The notes: generated from the letters alone by a model not told the origin. DNA of 59,305 nucleotides from an uncultured Limosilactobacillus sp. (GCA_944327195.1 CALVGV010000008.1:1-59305), one strand, 5' to 3'; counted from the first letter of the stretch, positions 21,604 through 31,766 are shown. Numbers and translations: made by a program.

Positions 21604-22272
21604 ATCGCACTACTAACCGTAAATCACTTGGCGCTGGCCTACGGCGACCACGAAATCATTTCCGACCTGTCCTTTGAACTCAACCGCGGCGACTTCCTGA
21701 TCGTGATCGGCGAAAACGGGGTCGGCAAGACGACCCTGGTCCGCGCCCTCTTCAACCAGCTCAAGCCGCGGGCGGGGGAGATCACCTTCGCCCCCGGCAC
21801 CCGGCTGGGCTACGTTCCCCAGTTTCGCAACCTGGCCCGCGACTACCCGCTCTCGGTGCGCGACTTCGTGGCCCTCAACCTGCCGCTGACCCTGTGGCCC
21901 TGGCCGCGGCGCAAGGAACGGGCCGCCGTTGACCACATCCTGGCCGAAACCGACCTGACCCGCCTGGCCGACCGGCCGCTCGGGCTGGCCTCGGGGGGAG
22001 AAAAGCAGCGCGCCTACCTGGCCCAGGCCCTGGTGGTCACCCCCCAGCTACTGGTGCTGGACGAGTCGACCGCCAGCCTCGACAACGAGGTCAAGTACGA
22101 CCTGCTCGACCTGGTGGAGAAGTTCCGCCAGGCCGGGGTGACGGTGATGTTCATCACCCACGACTGGGACCTGGCCCAGCGCTACGGGACCCGCTACTTG
22201 CACCTGACGCCGGGTGGCTATTCCACCGGGCCGATCGCCGACCTGCCGGCGTCACCAAAGGGGGAGGAATAG
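21604..22272 (+). CDS. Metal ABC transporter ATP-binding protein (ZnuC-like), apparent ATC start
   Basis: About 222 residues with Walker A GENGVGKTT, signature LASGGEKQRA (a Q-to-E variant of LSGGQ), and Walker B LLVLDES. Homology runs through ALLTVNHLALAYGD right up to an ATC codon at 21604, which lies 6 bases after a perfect AAGGAGG-spaced position and directly behind the upstream stop. The next in-frame start, TTG 21628, has no ribosome site and would remove the first strand of the fold. ATC initiation or a sequencing/mutation change from ATG are both possible. It powers import with the genes on either side. Confidence 0.85.
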   Translation: MALLTVNHLALAYGDHEIISDLSFELNRGDFLIVIGENGVGKTTLVRALFNQLKPRAGEITFAPGTRLGYVPQFRNLARDYPLSVRDFVALNLPLTLWPWPRRKERAAVDHILAETDLTRLADRPLGLASGGEKQRAYLAQALVVTPQLLVLDESTASLDNEVKYDLLDLVEKFRQAGVTVMFITHDWDLAQRYGTRYLHLTPGGYSTGPIADLPASPKGEE

Positions 22273-22273
22273 A

Positions 22274-23068
22274 ATGTTTGCACTCAGTTTCATGCGCTAC
22301 GCCTTCTGGGCCAGCACCTTCATCGCCGTCGTCGCCGGGGCGGTCGGCGTCTTCGTGGTGGCCCGCAACCTTTCCTTTTTGACCCACACCCTGTCGGAAA
22401 TCGGCTTTGCCGGGGCGGCCTTCGCCGTCTTCATGGGCTGGTCGGCCCTGAGCGGGATGCTCCTCTTCACGATGGCCAGCTCGGTAATGGTCGGCCAGAT
22501 GAGCACCGAGGAGTCACGGCGCGAGGCGGTGATCAGCGCCACCTCGGCCCTCTTCATCGGCCTCGGGATCCTCTTTCTGTCGCTGAGCAGCCAGACGGCC
22601 AGCTCGGCCACCAGCATCCTCTTCGGTAGCGTGGTCGGGATCAGCCGCGGCGAGGTCTTCCAACTCGGTGGCCTCTCCTGCGTGGTGGTGGCGGCCCTGG
22701 GCCTGCTCTACCGGCGTCTCAAGTTCTCCTCCTTTGACCCGGTTGGCGCCCGGGTGAACGGGGTCGGCGAGCGGGGGGTGGCGGTGATCTTCCTCTTGAT
22801 CGTTGCCCTCAGCGTCAGCGTTGCCGCCCAGATCGTCGGCTCGCTTCTGATCTTCATTCTCCTGACCCTGCCGGCGGCCAGCGCCAAGGCCTTCACCACC
22901 GGGGTTGCCAAGATGATGGGCCTGGCGATCCTCTTTGCCCTCGCCGGCGCCTGGACCGGCCTCTATCTTGGCTACCTGACCAACTGGCCGGTGAGCTTCT
23001 TCATCGCGGTGATTGAGGTTGCCATCTACCTGACCGCCCTTGCCTACCACCACTCGCAAGTGGACTAA
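22274..23068 (+). CDS. Metal ABC transporter permease (ZnuB/ABC-3 family)
   Basis: A 264-residue integral membrane protein with about eight hydrophobic segments, typical of ABC-3 permeases for zinc or manganese. Start ATG 22274 follows GGGGAGGAAT, one base after the ATPase stop. Segments such as TLSEIGFAGAAFAVFMG and the C-terminal ILLTLPAASA are family-like. Its stop is 5 bp from repeat R3, so no ordinary terminator fits between. Confidence 0.9.
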   Translation: MFALSFMRYAFWASTFIAVVAGAVGVFVVARNLSFLTHTLSEIGFAGAAFAVFMGWSALSGMLLFTMASSVMVGQMSTEESRREAVISATSALFIGLGILFLSLSSQTASSATSILFGSVVGISRGEVFQLGGLSCVVVAALGLLYRRLKFSSFDPVGARVNGVGERGVAVIFLLIVALSVSVAAQIVGSLLIFILLTLPAASAKAFTTGVAKMMGLAILFALAGAWTGLYLGYLTNWPVSFFIAVIEVAIYLTALAYHHSQVD

Positions 23069-23072
23069 TGGT

Positions 23073-23263
23073 GGCCTCCGCTCCGCGAAAATTGCGGGAT
23101 CGTGACGATGGCGGTGGGCCTCCGCTCCGGAAAATTGTGGGCCGTGACGATGGTGGGCACAACTTTGAGCCCCTCCGGGTCTCAAAGCTTGGCCTTTCAC
23201 TAGGCGGTAAACCGCCAAGTGAAAATTCGCCATCTTGACCCGCATTTTCGCTCCGCTCCGGCC
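23073..23263 (-). repeat. R3: multi-hairpin repeat with a duplicated 3' arm
   Basis: Minus-strand copy starting 5 bp after the permease stop. It has one 5' arm (GCGAAAAT-GCGGGTC, then GATGGCG) but two tandem 3' arms: an inner one (23117-23158 region, CACCATC) and an outer one (23073-23116, CGCCATC). The 5' arm pairs better with the outer arm (GATGGCG/CGCCATC), so the inner arm looks like the remnant of another copy. Confidence 0.85.
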
Positions 23264-23757
23264 CGGCGTCAGTTGTGGATAGTGGTAACTGTTTGTGATT
23301 GGGCAGCAACCACCTGTTGCCTTGGGGGGGAGCTAAGGTGACAAAAGGACAAAGAGCCAAAATCACGCTCGATAGTTAATAATTAATTTTGGGTAGTACG
23401 GCAATTGTCGGCTACCCATTTTCTTTTTGTTGCCTAATCTCAATTTTCAATATAGAAATGTTAAGTTGGCCAAGTCAGGTTTGGGAGATGATTGCTCACT
23501 AAGAGCGAACTCTGGGAGCCTTCCAATGGCTTTTACAGTTGGCATTTTTTACTAGGTGACGAAGAATTAGTGATGATCAAACTCTAGTGAATCCGTTTGG
23601 CTATTTGGCAATCATCGAGCCGATCATTTTTACGAGCTGATGGATCGTTCTAATCAGACGATGCATCATGGCGCTGGCGATCTTCTTAGTTTGTGGCAGA
23701 AGAGATCGCCTTTTTGTGGCCTAATGCCAACCACCGATAAAGAAACGTTACGTTGCC
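23264..23757 (+). other. AT-richer intergenic core between R3 and R4
   Basis: About 490 bp without a convincing gene. It begins with the P0 hairpin of R3 (GTGGT 23282-23286 with ACCAC 23309-23313). A possible terminator (GGGTAG/CTACCC, then TTTTCTTTTT) lies at 23391-23429. Base composition is clearly AT-richer than the genes on both sides. I see no tRNA, IS end or long ORF with a ribosome site. Confidence 0.6.
23391..23429 (+). terminator. Possible terminator in the R3-R4 core
   Basis: GGGTAG pairs with CTACCC around a smaller inner stem and is followed by a T-rich tract. Confidence 0.5.
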
Positions 23758-23912
23758 GGCCGGAGCGGAGGAAAAACAGCCCCTCAGCAGGGAAATTGTT
23801 CTTGGCGATTCATCGCCTAGAACAAGGCCGAGTTTTGAGACGGGCGCGCAGCGGGCGGCTCAAAATCGTGCCCCCTGCGTTCCAGCGGGCTGCTTTTTCC
23901 GGAGCGGAGGCC
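23758..23912 (+). repeat. R4: multi-hairpin repeat, divergent helices
   Basis: Full copy 133 bp upstream of purR. P2 is GGAAAAA-CAGCCC with GGGCTG-C-TTTTTCC, P3 is GCAGGG/CCCTGC, P4 is TTGTTCT/AGAACAA topped by GGCGA/TCGCC, and P5 is TTTTGAG/CTCAAAA. All differ from the common form and all still pair. The GGAGCGGA motif is intact on both arms. Confidence 0.88.
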
Positions 23913-23964
23913 TCCCCGAACGTTCCGCGTTTTCCTAACATTTTCCTTAAAAATCCCGCCAAGC

Positions 23965-23984
23965 CCGAACGATTATGGTATTAT
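23965..23984 (+). promoter_or_regulatory. Possible PurBox and -10 region of purR
   Basis: CCGAAC at 23965-23970, in an A/T-flanked context like the PurR half-site, directly precedes TATTAT at 23979-23984. A second CCGAACGTTC occurs at 23914-23924. The spacing is larger than the usual PurBox pair, so autoregulation is only a suggestion. Confidence 0.4.
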
Positions 23985-24044
23985 TTGATAGGATTACAGG
24001 AAATTTAAAGGGGTTTACCCGAAATACAAAGGATGTGAACACGC

Positions 24045-24890
24045 ATGAACATGAAAATCCGCCGGAGCAACCGGCTGGTTGACCTCACCCGCTTCCTGCT
24101 CGAAAACCCGCACAAGCTGGTCTCGCTCAAGGAATTCAGCGAACGCTACGGGGCGGCCAAGTCCTCGATCAGCGAGGACTTGAGCATCGTCAAGAAGACG
24201 ATGAGCGAATTCGGCCTCGGCCAGGTGGCCACCGTTCCGGGGGCCAGCGGCGGCGCCTACTTCGCCCCGAAGTACTCCAAGGAAAACGCCACCCAGGTCA
24301 TCACCGAGCTGGTTGAGCTGGTCGACGACTCCTCCCGCCTCCTTCCCGGCGGCTACGTCTACCTGTCCGACCTGCTGGGGCGGCCGGAAATCCTGCGCAA
24401 GGTTGGCCAACTGATCGCCACCCAGTACCTCGACCGCGACGTCGACGTGATCATGACGATCGAAACCAAGGGGATTCCCCTGGCCCAAAGCGTGGCCATG
24501 TACCTAAACAAGCCCTTCGTGATCGTTCGCAACTCCTCGCACATCACCGAGGGGTCAACCGTCAGCGTCAACTACGTCTCCGGCTCCTCCAAGCGGATCA
24601 AGAAGATGGAGCTTTCCCGCCGGACCCTCAAGCAGGGGGCCAACGTGGTGATCATCGACGACTTCCTCAAGGGCGGGGGCACGATGAAGGGGATGCAATC
24701 GCTGATCCGCGAGTTCGACGCCAACCTGGTGGGGATGAACGTCTTTGCCGAGGGCGAATTTTCTGGCGAGCGGCTGGTCACCGGCTGCACCTCACTGATT
24801 AAGGTAACCACCAAGGAGGAACCGAGCGACTACCTGAAGGCAGAACCCGGCAATTTCCTGACAAAAGTATTTACGGAGGCAGATAACTAA
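24045..24890 (+). CDS. purR: Purine operon repressor
   Basis: 281 residues. An N-terminal winged helix ([29 protein letters not shown]) is fused to a phosphoribosyltransferase-like domain with the PRPP loop [13 protein letters not shown] near residue 205. In Gram-positive bacteria PurR represses purine synthesis genes until PRPP binds. The stop overlaps the glmU start, so the two are co-translated. The neighbouring prs makes the PRPP that it senses. Confidence 0.95.
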   Translation: MNMKIRRSNRLVDLTRFLLENPHKLVSLKEFSERYGAAKSSISEDLSIVKKTMSEFGLGQVATVPGASGGAYFAPKYSKENATQVITELVELVDDSSRLLPGGYVYLSDLLGRPEILRKVGQLIATQYLDRDVDVIMTIETKGIPLAQSVAMYLNKPFVIVRNSSHITEGSTVSVNYVSGSSKRIKKMELSRRTLKQGANVVIIDDFLKGGGTMKGMQSLIREFDANLVGMNVFAEGEFSGERLVTGCTSLIKVTTKEEPSDYLKAEPGNFLTKVFTEADN

Positions 24891-26254
24891 TGCAAAAGAA
24901 CGCGATTATCCTGGCGGCCGGCAAGGGGACGCGGATGAAGTCCAAGCTCTACAAGGTCTTGCACCAGGTGTGCGGCAAGCCGATGGTGGCCCACGTCCTG
25001 GACCAACTGGAAGCGGCCAAGATTGACAACATCATCACCGTCGTTGGTTACGGGGCCGAAACGGTCGAAGAAGCGATCGGCACCCGGGCCAAGTTCGTCC
25101 TCCAAAAGCAACAGCTGGGGACCGGCCACGCCGTGATGCAGGCCGCCGACCTGCTGGCCGACCTGCCGGGGCAAACCCTGGTCGTCAGCGGCGACACCCC
25201 GCTCTTCACCGCCGACACCTTCGAAAAGCTGATCGAATACCACACCCAGCGCAAGGCGGCGGTCACCATCCTGACCTCGCAGGCGCCGGACCCGACCGGC
25301 TACGGCCGGATCGTCCGCAACGAGGTCGGCATCGTGGAACGGATCGTGGAACAAAAGGACGCCAGCGACGAGGAAAAGAAGATCACCGAAATCAACACTG
25401 GGGTTTACTGCTTCGACAACCAGAAGCTCTTCGCCGCCCTCAAGCTCCTCAACAACGACAACGCCCAGGGCGAATACTACCTGACCGACGTGATCGGCAT
25501 CCTGAAGGGCCAAGACGAGGTGGTCACCGCTTACCGGATGGCCGACTTCGACGAATCGATGGGGGTTAACGACCGGGTGGCCTTGGCCCGCGCCAACCAG
25601 ATCATGCAAAAGCGGATCAACACCAAGCTGATGCAGGAAGGGGTCACGATGCTCGACCCGGCAACCACCTACATCGACGCCGGCGTCAAGGTCGGCAACG
25701 ACACCGTGATCGAGGGCAACGTGGTGATCAAGGGCAACACCACCATCGGCAGCGACTGCCTGATCGGTGCCGGCTCGCGGATCACCGACTCGACGATCCA
25801 CGACAACGTCAAGATCATCTCCTCGACCCTCGAGGAGGCCGAGATGCACGACGGGTCCGACATCGGCCCGAACAGCCACCTCCGCCCGCAGGCCGAGATT
25901 GGCAAGGACGTCCACATCGGCAACTTCTGCGAGGTCAAGAAGGCTTACATCGGCGAGGGTACCAAGGTTGGCCACCTGACCTACGTCGGCGACGCCACCC
26001 TTGGCAAGGACATCAACGTTGGCTGCGGGGTCGTCTTCGTCAACTACGACGGCGCCCAAAAGCACCATACCAATGTGGGCGACCACGCCTTCATTGGTTC
26101 CAACTCGAACCTGGTTGCTCCGGTTAACATTGCGCCAAACTCCTTTGTGGCCGCCGGTTCAACGATCACTGACGACACCAAGCAATTTGACCTGGCGATC
26201 GCCCGCGCTCGCCAGACCAATAAGGAAGACTACGCCAAGAAACTCCCGTGGTAA
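24890..26254 (+). CDS. glmU: Bifunctional GlmU (N-acetylglucosamine-1-P uridyltransferase/acetyltransferase)
   Basis: A 454-residue enzyme that makes UDP-GlcNAc for the cell wall. The N-terminal uridyltransferase shows [11 protein letters not shown] and later GEYYLTD. From about residue 250 hexapeptide repeats (for example [12 protein letters not shown]) build the left-handed beta-helix of the acetyltransferase. Its product is the substrate of MurA at 10536. The purR-glmU-prs order is conserved in lactobacilli. Confidence 0.97.
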   Translation: MQKNAIILAAGKGTRMKSKLYKVLHQVCGKPMVAHVLDQLEAAKIDNIITVVGYGAETVEEAIGTRAKFVLQKQQLGTGHAVMQAADLLADLPGQTLVVSGDTPLFTADTFEKLIEYHTQRKAAVTILTSQAPDPTGYGRIVRNEVGIVERIVEQKDASDEEKKITEINTGVYCFDNQKLFAALKLLNNDNAQGEYYLTDVIGILKGQDEVVTAYRMADFDESMGVNDRVALARANQIMQKRINTKLMQEGVTMLDPATTYIDAGVKVGNDTVIEGNVVIKGNTTIGSDCLIGAGSRITDSTIHDNVKIISSTLEEAEMHDGSDIGPNSHLRPQAEIGKDVHIGNFCEVKKAYIGEGTKVGHLTYVGDATLGKDINVGCGVVFVNYDGAQKHHTNVGDHAFIGSNSNLVAPVNIAPNSFVAAGSTITDDTKQFDLAIARARQTNKEDYAKKLPW

Positions 26255-26257
26255 TTC

Positions 26258-26286
26258 TTGCATTTTAGCGACCGACTTAATATCAT
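26258..26286 (+). promoter_or_regulatory. Promoter of prs
   Basis: TTGCAT, a 17-bp spacer and TATCAT; the hexamers are identical to those of the metal transporter promoter. Confidence 0.65.
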
Positions 26287-26328
26287 AAGGATGGAAAGTC
26301 GTGGGAGATTCTGATATCGGAGGGCCTA

Positions 26329-27315
26329 ATGAAAGAACGTTATTTTGATTCCAAGCTCAAGATCTTTTCGCTCAGCTCCAACCGGCCGTTAGCCGAAAAG
26401 ATTGCCAACGAGGTCGGCGTTGAGCTGGGAAAGCTTGCCGTTGACCGCTTCAGCGATGGGGAAATCCAAATCAACATCGAGGAAAGCATCCGGGGGGACA
26501 ACGTTTACGTGATCCAGTCCACCTCGGCCCCGGTCAACGACAACCTGATGGAGCTGTTGATCCTGGTTGATGCCCTGCGCCGGGCCAGTGCCAAGACGAT
26601 CAACGTGGTAATCCCGTACTACGGGTACGCCCGCCAAGACCGCAAGGCGCGGTCCCGCGAACCAATCACCGCCAAGCTGGTGGCCAACATGCTGCAAAAC
26701 TCCGGCGTCAACCGCGTGGTGGCCTTGGACCTGCACGCCGCCCAAATCCAGGGCTTCTTTGACATCCCGGTCGACCACCTGATGGGTGCCCCGCTCTTGG
26801 CGGACTACTTCATCCGCGAAGGGGTAGCCAAGGATGCGGTCGTCATCTCGCCGGACCACGGTGGGGTGGTCCGCGCCCGGGCCCTGGCTGAATTCCTGAA
26901 GGCGCCGATTGCGATTATTGACAAGCGGCGGCCGAAGGCAAACGTTGCCCAGATCATGAACATCATCGGGGACGTCAAGGGTAAGAAGTGCATCATGATC
27001 GACGACATGATCGATACCGCCGGCACGATCAGCAAGGGGGCCCAGGCCCTGATCGACGCTGGGGCCGCCGAGGTTTACGCCTCCTGTACCCACGCCGTCC
27101 TCTCTGGGCCGGCCATCGAACGGCTGGAGAAGTCGCCGATCAAGGAGGTCGTGGTAACCGACTCGATCCGCCTGCCAGAAGAAAAGCAGATCGCCAAGAT
27201 CAAGCAGGTTTCGGTGGGGCCACTGATTGGCGCCGCCATCAAGCGGATCAACGAGAACCGGCCGGTCAGCCCGCTCTTCAACGAACGCTTCAAGCAAGAA
27301 GGCGAAGCAAACTAA
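26329..27315 (+). CDS. prs: Ribose-phosphate pyrophosphokinase
   Basis: A 328-residue class I PRPP synthase (ribose-5-phosphate plus ATP to PRPP and AMP). Signatures are RFSDGEIQI, the conserved [13 protein letters not shown] flap and the PRPP loop in [14 protein letters not shown] feeds purine, pyrimidine and NAD synthesis and is the ligand of the PurR encoded two genes upstream. It has its own promoter in the 74-bp gap after glmU and two terminator-like hairpins downstream. Confidence 0.97.
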   Translation: MKERYFDSKLKIFSLSSNRPLAEKIANEVGVELGKLAVDRFSDGEIQINIEESIRGDNVYVIQSTSAPVNDNLMELLILVDALRRASAKTINVVIPYYGYARQDRKARSREPITAKLVANMLQNSGVNRVVALDLHAAQIQGFFDIPVDHLMGAPLLADYFIREGVAKDAVVISPDHGGVVRARALAEFLKAPIAIIDKRRPKANVAQIMNIIGDVKGKKCIMIDDMIDTAGTISKGAQALIDAGAAEVYASCTHAVLSGPAIERLEKSPIKEVVVTDSIRLPEEKQIAKIKQVSVGPLIGAAIKRINENRPVSPLFNERFKQEGEAN

Positions 27316-27339
27316 GATAAGCTGGAAAAAAGGTTCAAA

Positions 27340-27428
27340 GCGCTCCGTACAGCTAAGTGAGAACGGGCTTTGGCACGGGGACCGGGCCGGAGTTCGTTCT
27401 TGCGCAGCTGCTAGGAGCGCCCTTTTTT
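27340..27428 (+). terminator. Large three-helix terminator-like hairpin after prs
   Basis: An unusually long (89-nt) structure. GCGCTCC (27340) pairs with GGAGCGC (27414), CAGCT (27350) with AGCTG (27406), and AGAACG (27360) with CGTTCT (27395), with small internal loops between and a ~29-nt G-rich apical part. A T6 run follows. It could be an elaborate terminator or the 3' part of a structured RNA. Confidence 0.6.
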
Positions 27429-27462
27429 CCGCGATTGCAGTGTAATAGTCGAAGAAGAAAGA

Positions 27463-27491
27463 AACGGGATTGGGATACCAACCCCGTTTTT
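27463..27491 (+). terminator. Second terminator after prs
   Basis: AACGGG and TTGG pair with CCAA and CCCGTT, followed by TTTTT. The region from here to 27760 holds no credible gene, only short GC-rich inverted repeats. Confidence 0.85.
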
Positions 27492-27768
27492 GTGTTCCAT
27501 CACCAATTTTCCGGCCGCTCCCGGCATCCCGGGGGCGGCCTGTTTGCGTTGTCTCGGACCCGCGGCGGAAAGCGGCAACCGGTTGCGCTAACATTGGCAA
27601 AATTATGGGGCAAAAAAATTTTGCCGGCTCGCTTTCCGGGGCCAACCAGGAGCGGCCGGCATTTTCTGGAAACGGGGGAGGCCCGCCGGTGGGGCGCTTT
27701 TCCGCTTCCTGACCGTGATCCCGCGCCGTTTTCTGAAAACAGAGCGGCAAAAATAAATTCGGTTATAG

Positions 27769-27811
27769 TTTCTGTTAATCGATTGACAGAAACCGGTTCC
27801 CATGCTATCTT
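27769..27811 (+). promoter_or_regulatory. Sucrose operon promoter with overlapping ScrR-type operator
   Basis: A 24-bp near-perfect palindrome (arms TTTCTGT and ACAGAAA, core AATCGATT, 27769-27792) covers the -35 TTGACA (27783-27788). The -10 TATCTT follows after 17 bp. A bound LacI-type repressor would block polymerase. The core matches the operator at 1412-1427. Confidence 0.8.
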
Positions 27812-27843
27812 TTCTTTAGATTTTTTTGAGGAGTAGCACACCA

Positions 27844-29082
27844 ATGAATAACAAGAATTCATTCGTCACGAAGCTGGCCTTTCTGTCAGTTTCCTTCATG
27901 TTGACGAGCGCCTACGCCGTGCAAAGTGCCTTGCCACAGCTCAAGGCGGCGCTCAACGTCACCCAAACCGAAGCCGAATACCTGGCGACGATGCCCTCCT
28001 TTGCCGTGATGATCTTCGTGGTCCTCTCGCCGATGCTGCAAGAGTGGTTCCACATCTCCGATAAGAAGATGATCATGGCCGGGGTCCTGATCGTCGGGGC
28101 GATGGGGGTCATTCCCTTCTTCGGCATCAAGAGTTACCCGGTTATCCTCGGCTCCCGCCTCCTGCTCGGGGCCGGCTACGGGCTCTACAACTCGCAGGCG
28201 ATCTCCGTGATCTCGGCCTGGTACGAGGGCGGCACCCGCGCCCAGATGCTGGGTTGGCGGGCGGCGGCCGAACAAATCGGCCAGGCCACGACCCTCTTCA
28301 TCGCCGGGATCCTGCTGACCGTCGGCGGCTGGCACGCCTCCTTCCTGGTCTACCTGCTGGCCTTCGTTGTCCTGATCTTCTTTGCCCTCCGCGTTCCCGA
28401 TGAGGAACCGGGCGCCGAGAAGGTCAGCGTTGACGAGGACGCCCCGGCAGGCGACCAGGCGGCGATGGGACCAAGCAAGATCAGCCCGGTGGTTGCCCTG
28501 CTGGTGCTCTTTGCCTTCCTGCTGGTGGTCGACTACGTGGGGATGGAAAACCGCTTCGCTAGCCTGGCGGTCGTCCTCCGCGGCGCCCACTACACCGGGG
28601 CCTCCAACTACCTGTCGCTGATGCTGATCGGGGCAATGCTTGGTGGTCTCTTCTACGGGGCGATCCAAAAGCGGCTCGGCTTTGGCACCGTCTACCTTGG
28701 CCTCTTCCTGATGGCCCTGGCCAACTTCCTCTTCTACTTCGGGAGTCAGGGCCGCAACTTCGGCCTGATGGTGACCGGCCTGCTGCTGATCGGCTTCCCG
28801 CTCCAGCTGGTGTCGCCGCTGATCTTCAACCTCTTGCCGGACCTGGCGCCGCAAAACCGCCAGCCGCTGGTGACCTCGCTGGTGCTGATCGGCTTTAACT
28901 TCGGCTCCTTCTTCTCGCCAACCCTGGCCGAGGCCTCCAACCACCTGCTGGGCCAACCGCTGTCCGGCATCGGCCTGGCCGCCCCGTTCATCATCTACGG
29001 GATCGCCCTGCTGGTGATCGCCGCCGTGATCTTCATCGCAACCCGTCGTCAAAAACAAACCAATACCCAAGTGGAGGGATAA
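27844..29082 (+). CDS. MFS transporter, probable sucrose/oligosaccharide permease
   Basis: A 412-residue transporter with about twelve hydrophobic segments. It lacks a close match to the drug-efflux loop motif (instead [14 protein letters not shown]). It is placed four bases before sucrose phosphorylase and behind a ScrR-type operator, so uptake of sucrose or a related glucoside is the best reading; this rests on context. ATG 27844 follows a GAGGAGT site, and an earlier in-frame ATG overlaps that site. Confidence 0.8.
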   Translation: MNNKNSFVTKLAFLSVSFMLTSAYAVQSALPQLKAALNVTQTEAEYLATMPSFAVMIFVVLSPMLQEWFHISDKKMIMAGVLIVGAMGVIPFFGIKSYPVILGSRLLLGAGYGLYNSQAISVISAWYEGGTRAQMLGWRAAAEQIGQATTLFIAGILLTVGGWHASFLVYLLAFVVLIFFALRVPDEEPGAEKVSVDEDAPAGDQAAMGPSKISPVVALLVLFAFLLVVDYVGMENRFASLAVVLRGAHYTGASNYLSLMLIGAMLGGLFYGAIQKRLGFGTVYLGLFLMALANFLFYFGSQGRNFGLMVTGLLLIGFPLQLVSPLIFNLLPDLAPQNRQPLVTSLVLIGFNFGSFFSPTLAEASNHLLGQPLSGIGLAAPFIIYGIALLVIAAVIFIATRRQKQTNTQVEG

Positions 29083-29086
29083 ACTA

Positions 29087-30544
29087 ATGCCAATTCAAAA
29101 CAAAGCAATGCTGATCACCTACTCCGACTCGATGGCCAAGGACATCAAGGAAACCCACGCCGTCCTGAAGGAATACATCAAGGACGCCATCGGTGGGGTG
29201 CACCTGCTGCCGTTCTTCCCGTCCACCGGGGACCGCGGCTTTGCCCCCTACCGCTACGACGTCGTTGACCCGGCCTTCGGTGACTGGAAGGACGTCGAAG
29301 CCCTCGGCGAAGACTACTACCTGATGTTCGACTTCATGATCAACCACATCTCCAAGAAGTCGGAAATGTACCAGGACTTCAAGGAAAAGCACGACGACTC
29401 CAAGTACGCCGACTTCTTCATCCGCTGGGAAAAGTTCTGGGAAAAGGCGGGCCAAAACCGGCCAACCAAGGAAGACGTTGACCTGATCTACAAGCGCAAG
29501 GACAAGGCGCCGAAGCAGGAAATCGAATTTGCCGACGGTAGCAAGGAAAACCTCTGGAACACCTTCGGCGAGGAACAAATCGACATCAACGTCAAGAGCA
29601 AGGTGGCCAACGAATTCTTCAAGGAAACCCTGATCGACATGGTTAAGCACGGCGCCGACATGATCCGGCTGGACGCCTTCGCCTACGCCATCAAGAAGGT
29701 CGGCACCAACGACTTCTTCGTTGAACCGGAAATCTGGGACCTGCTCAACGAGGTGCAAGACATCCTTGCCCCGTACAAGGCCGAAATCCTGCCGGAAATC
29801 CACGAACACTACACGATTCCGCAAAAGATTTCCCAACACGACTTCTTCATCTACGACTTCACCCTGCCGATGACCACCCTCTACACCCTCTACTCGGGCA
29901 AGACCAACCGGCTGGCCAAGTGGCTGAAGATGTCGCCGATGAAGCAATTCACCACCCTCGATACCCACGACGGGATTGGGGTGGTTGACGCCAAGGACAT
30001 CCTGACCGACGAAGAAATCGACTACGCTTCCAACGAGCTCTACAAGGTGGGGGCTAACGTTAAGCGCAAGTACTCTTCGGCCGAATACAACAACCTCGAC
30101 ATCTACCAAATCAACTCGACCTACTACTCGGCCCTCGGTGACGACGACAAGGCCTACCTGCTTTCGCGGGCCTTCCAAATCTTCGCCCCGGGGATCCCGA
30201 TGATCTACTACGTCGGGCTGCTGGCCGGCAGCAACGACCTTAAGTTGCTGGAAGAAACCAAGGAAGGGCGCAACATCAACCGCCACTACTACACCAAGGA
30301 AGAAGTGGCCAAGGAAGTGCAACGGCCGGTCGTTGCCAACCTCTTGAAGCTCCTCTCCTGGCGGAACGAATTCGCCGCTTTCGACCTCGACGGGGCGATT
30401 GAGGTAACGACGCCAAGCGAGACCACGATCAAGATTGTGCGCAAGGACGCCGCCGGCGAAAACACCGCCGTCCTCGAAGCCGACGCCGCCAACAAGACCT
30501 TCACGATCACGGCCAACGGCGACCTGGTAATGGAACAAAAGTAA
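29087..30544 (+). CDS. gtfA: Sucrose phosphorylase (GH13)
   Basis: A 485-residue cytoplasmic enzyme that splits sucrose with phosphate into glucose-1-phosphate and fructose, saving one ATP. GH13 catalytic residues are visible: the nucleophile Asp in IRLDAFAYA, the acid/base Glu in ILPEIHEHY and the third Asp in [23 protein letters not shown] near the N-terminus is typical of the subfamily. Length matches the GtfA group. It follows the permease by 4 bp with a TGGAGGG site. Confidence 0.93.
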   Translation: MPIQNKAMLITYSDSMAKDIKETHAVLKEYIKDAIGGVHLLPFFPSTGDRGFAPYRYDVVDPAFGDWKDVEALGEDYYLMFDFMINHISKKSEMYQDFKEKHDDSKYADFFIRWEKFWEKAGQNRPTKEDVDLIYKRKDKAPKQEIEFADGSKENLWNTFGEEQIDINVKSKVANEFFKETLIDMVKHGADMIRLDAFAYAIKKVGTNDFFVEPEIWDLLNEVQDILAPYKAEILPEIHEHYTIPQKISQHDFFIYDFTLPMTTLYTLYSGKTNRLAKWLKMSPMKQFTTLDTHDGIGVVDAKDILTDEEIDYASNELYKVGANVKRKYSSAEYNNLDIYQINSTYYSALGDDDKAYLLSRAFQIFAPGIPMIYYVGLLAGSNDLKLLEETKEGRNINRHYYTKEEVAKEVQRPVVANLLKLLSWRNEFAAFDLDGAIEVTTPSETTIKIVRKDAAGENTAVLEADAANKTFTITANGDLVMEQK

Positions 30545-30681
30545 GCCGGATTGCGGGGCGCCTGCTCTTTCCTCCCAAATTTTAAACGGGCTGGCGCTCT
30601 TCTCATAAGGGCTTTCCCCGGACCGCATCCAATCTCTTTCCTTCACTAACGAGGTTCGGGAAAACAAAATATCTTCCATGC

Positions 30682-30711
30682 AAAGGAGTCGGGTTTCGCC
30701 CGGCTCCTTTT
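30682..30711 (+). terminator. Terminator between sucrose operon and second LacI gene
   Basis: AAAGGAG plus CGGG pair with CCCG and CTCCTTT. The stretch 30545-30681 holds no other feature I can support. A candidate -10 (TACAAT) for the next gene follows at once. Confidence 0.75.
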
Positions 30712-30776
30712 GCATCGTGATACAATGGAGCAATTGCGGGGTCGCCCCGAAATACGAAAACGAAGCGAGAGAAAAG

Positions 30777-31766
30777 ATGACAAAGCAAATCAAACTGGAG
30801 GACGTTGCCGCCAAGGCCGGCGTCTCCAAGGCAACCGTCTCGCGGGTGATCAACCGCCGCGGTTACCTGAGCCAAAAGACGATCATGAAGGTCGAGGAGG
30901 CGATAAGCGCCCTCAACTACCACCCGAACGTGATCGCCCAGCAGATGCACACCCAGCGGACCAAGCAGATCGGGATCATCGTGCCGACCGTCGGCACCCC
31001 CTTCTTCGGTGAGCTGGCGGCCGAGCTCGAGCGCCGCCTCTTCAACAAGGGCTACAAGGTGATCATCGGCGGGGCCGAAAACGACCCGGTCAAGGAGCGC
31101 AAGTACCTTCAGCAGCTGCTCGGCCGCCAGGTGGACGGCCTGATCATCGCCACCCACAACGCCAACATCGCCGAGTACCAGCACGCCAACCTGCCGATCG
31201 TGGCGATCGACCGCTACCTGCGCGATGACATCCCGGTGGTCTACTCCGACAACTACGCCGGTGCCCGCGAGGCCTGCCAGGCCCTCCTCGACCGCGGGGC
31301 GACCCGGGTGGCCTACACCGACAACCTCAACCCGCTCAACGCCCAGGACGAGGGCCGGTTGCAGGCCTACCGGGCGGCGATGCGGGCGGCGGGGATGCCG
31401 GAGTTGATCTACCCCAGCCTGCCGGATCCGGAGGCCAAGCGGGCCCGCTTCGCCCAGCTCTTTGCCGAACACCCCGAGGTCGACGCCGTCTTCGCCAGCA
31501 ACGACCTCGACGCCGCCCTCCTGCTTGACCTGGCCACCCAGCGGGGCCTGCGGGTGCCCGAGGACCTGCAAATCATCGGCTACGACGGCACCAAGACCAC
31601 CCAGACCCTCCTGCCGGGCCTGGCGACGGTCGTCCAGCCGCTGGCGGCGATGGCCGAGCGGACGGTGGCCCTCTTGGAGGACAAGATCAACCGCAAGCCG
31701 ACGCCAGCCAAGGTGGTCCTGCCGGTGACCCTCAAGCCCGGCCGCACCCTTCGGCAACTGGCCTAA
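30777..31766 (+). CDS. LacI-family regulator, second ScrR-like paralogue
   Basis: 329 residues with N-terminal helix-turn-helix KLEDVAAKAGVSKATVSRVI, hinge YHPNVIAQQM and a sugar-binding core. It is about as close to lactobacillal ScrR as the paralogue at 1456. Being next to the sucrose operon it is a natural local repressor, yet no AATCGATT-type operator lies in its own leader, whereas the distant paralogue has one. Start ATG 30777 is preferred over the upstream frame, which runs through the terminator. Confidence 0.85.
   Translation: MTKQIKLEDVAAKAGVSKATVSRVINRRGYLSQKTIMKVEEAISALNYHPNVIAQQMHTQRTKQIGIIVPTVGTPFFGELAAELERRLFNKGYKVIIGGAENDPVKERKYLQQLLGRQVDGLIIATHNANIAEYQHANLPIVAIDRYLRDDIPVVYSDNYAGAREACQALLDRGATRVAYTDNLNPLNAQDEGRLQAYRAAMRAAGMPELIYPSLPDPEAKRARFAQLFAEHPEVDAVFASNDLDAALLLDLATQRGLRVPEDLQIIGYDGTKTTQTLLPGLATVVQPLAAMAERTVALLEDKINRKPTPAKVVLPVTLKPGRTLRQLA

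Noticed and set aside
27357-27836. 159-codon open frame downstream of prs
   Set aside because: It runs through two terminator hairpins, the sucrose operator and promoter, has no ribosome site, and its composition is arbitrary.
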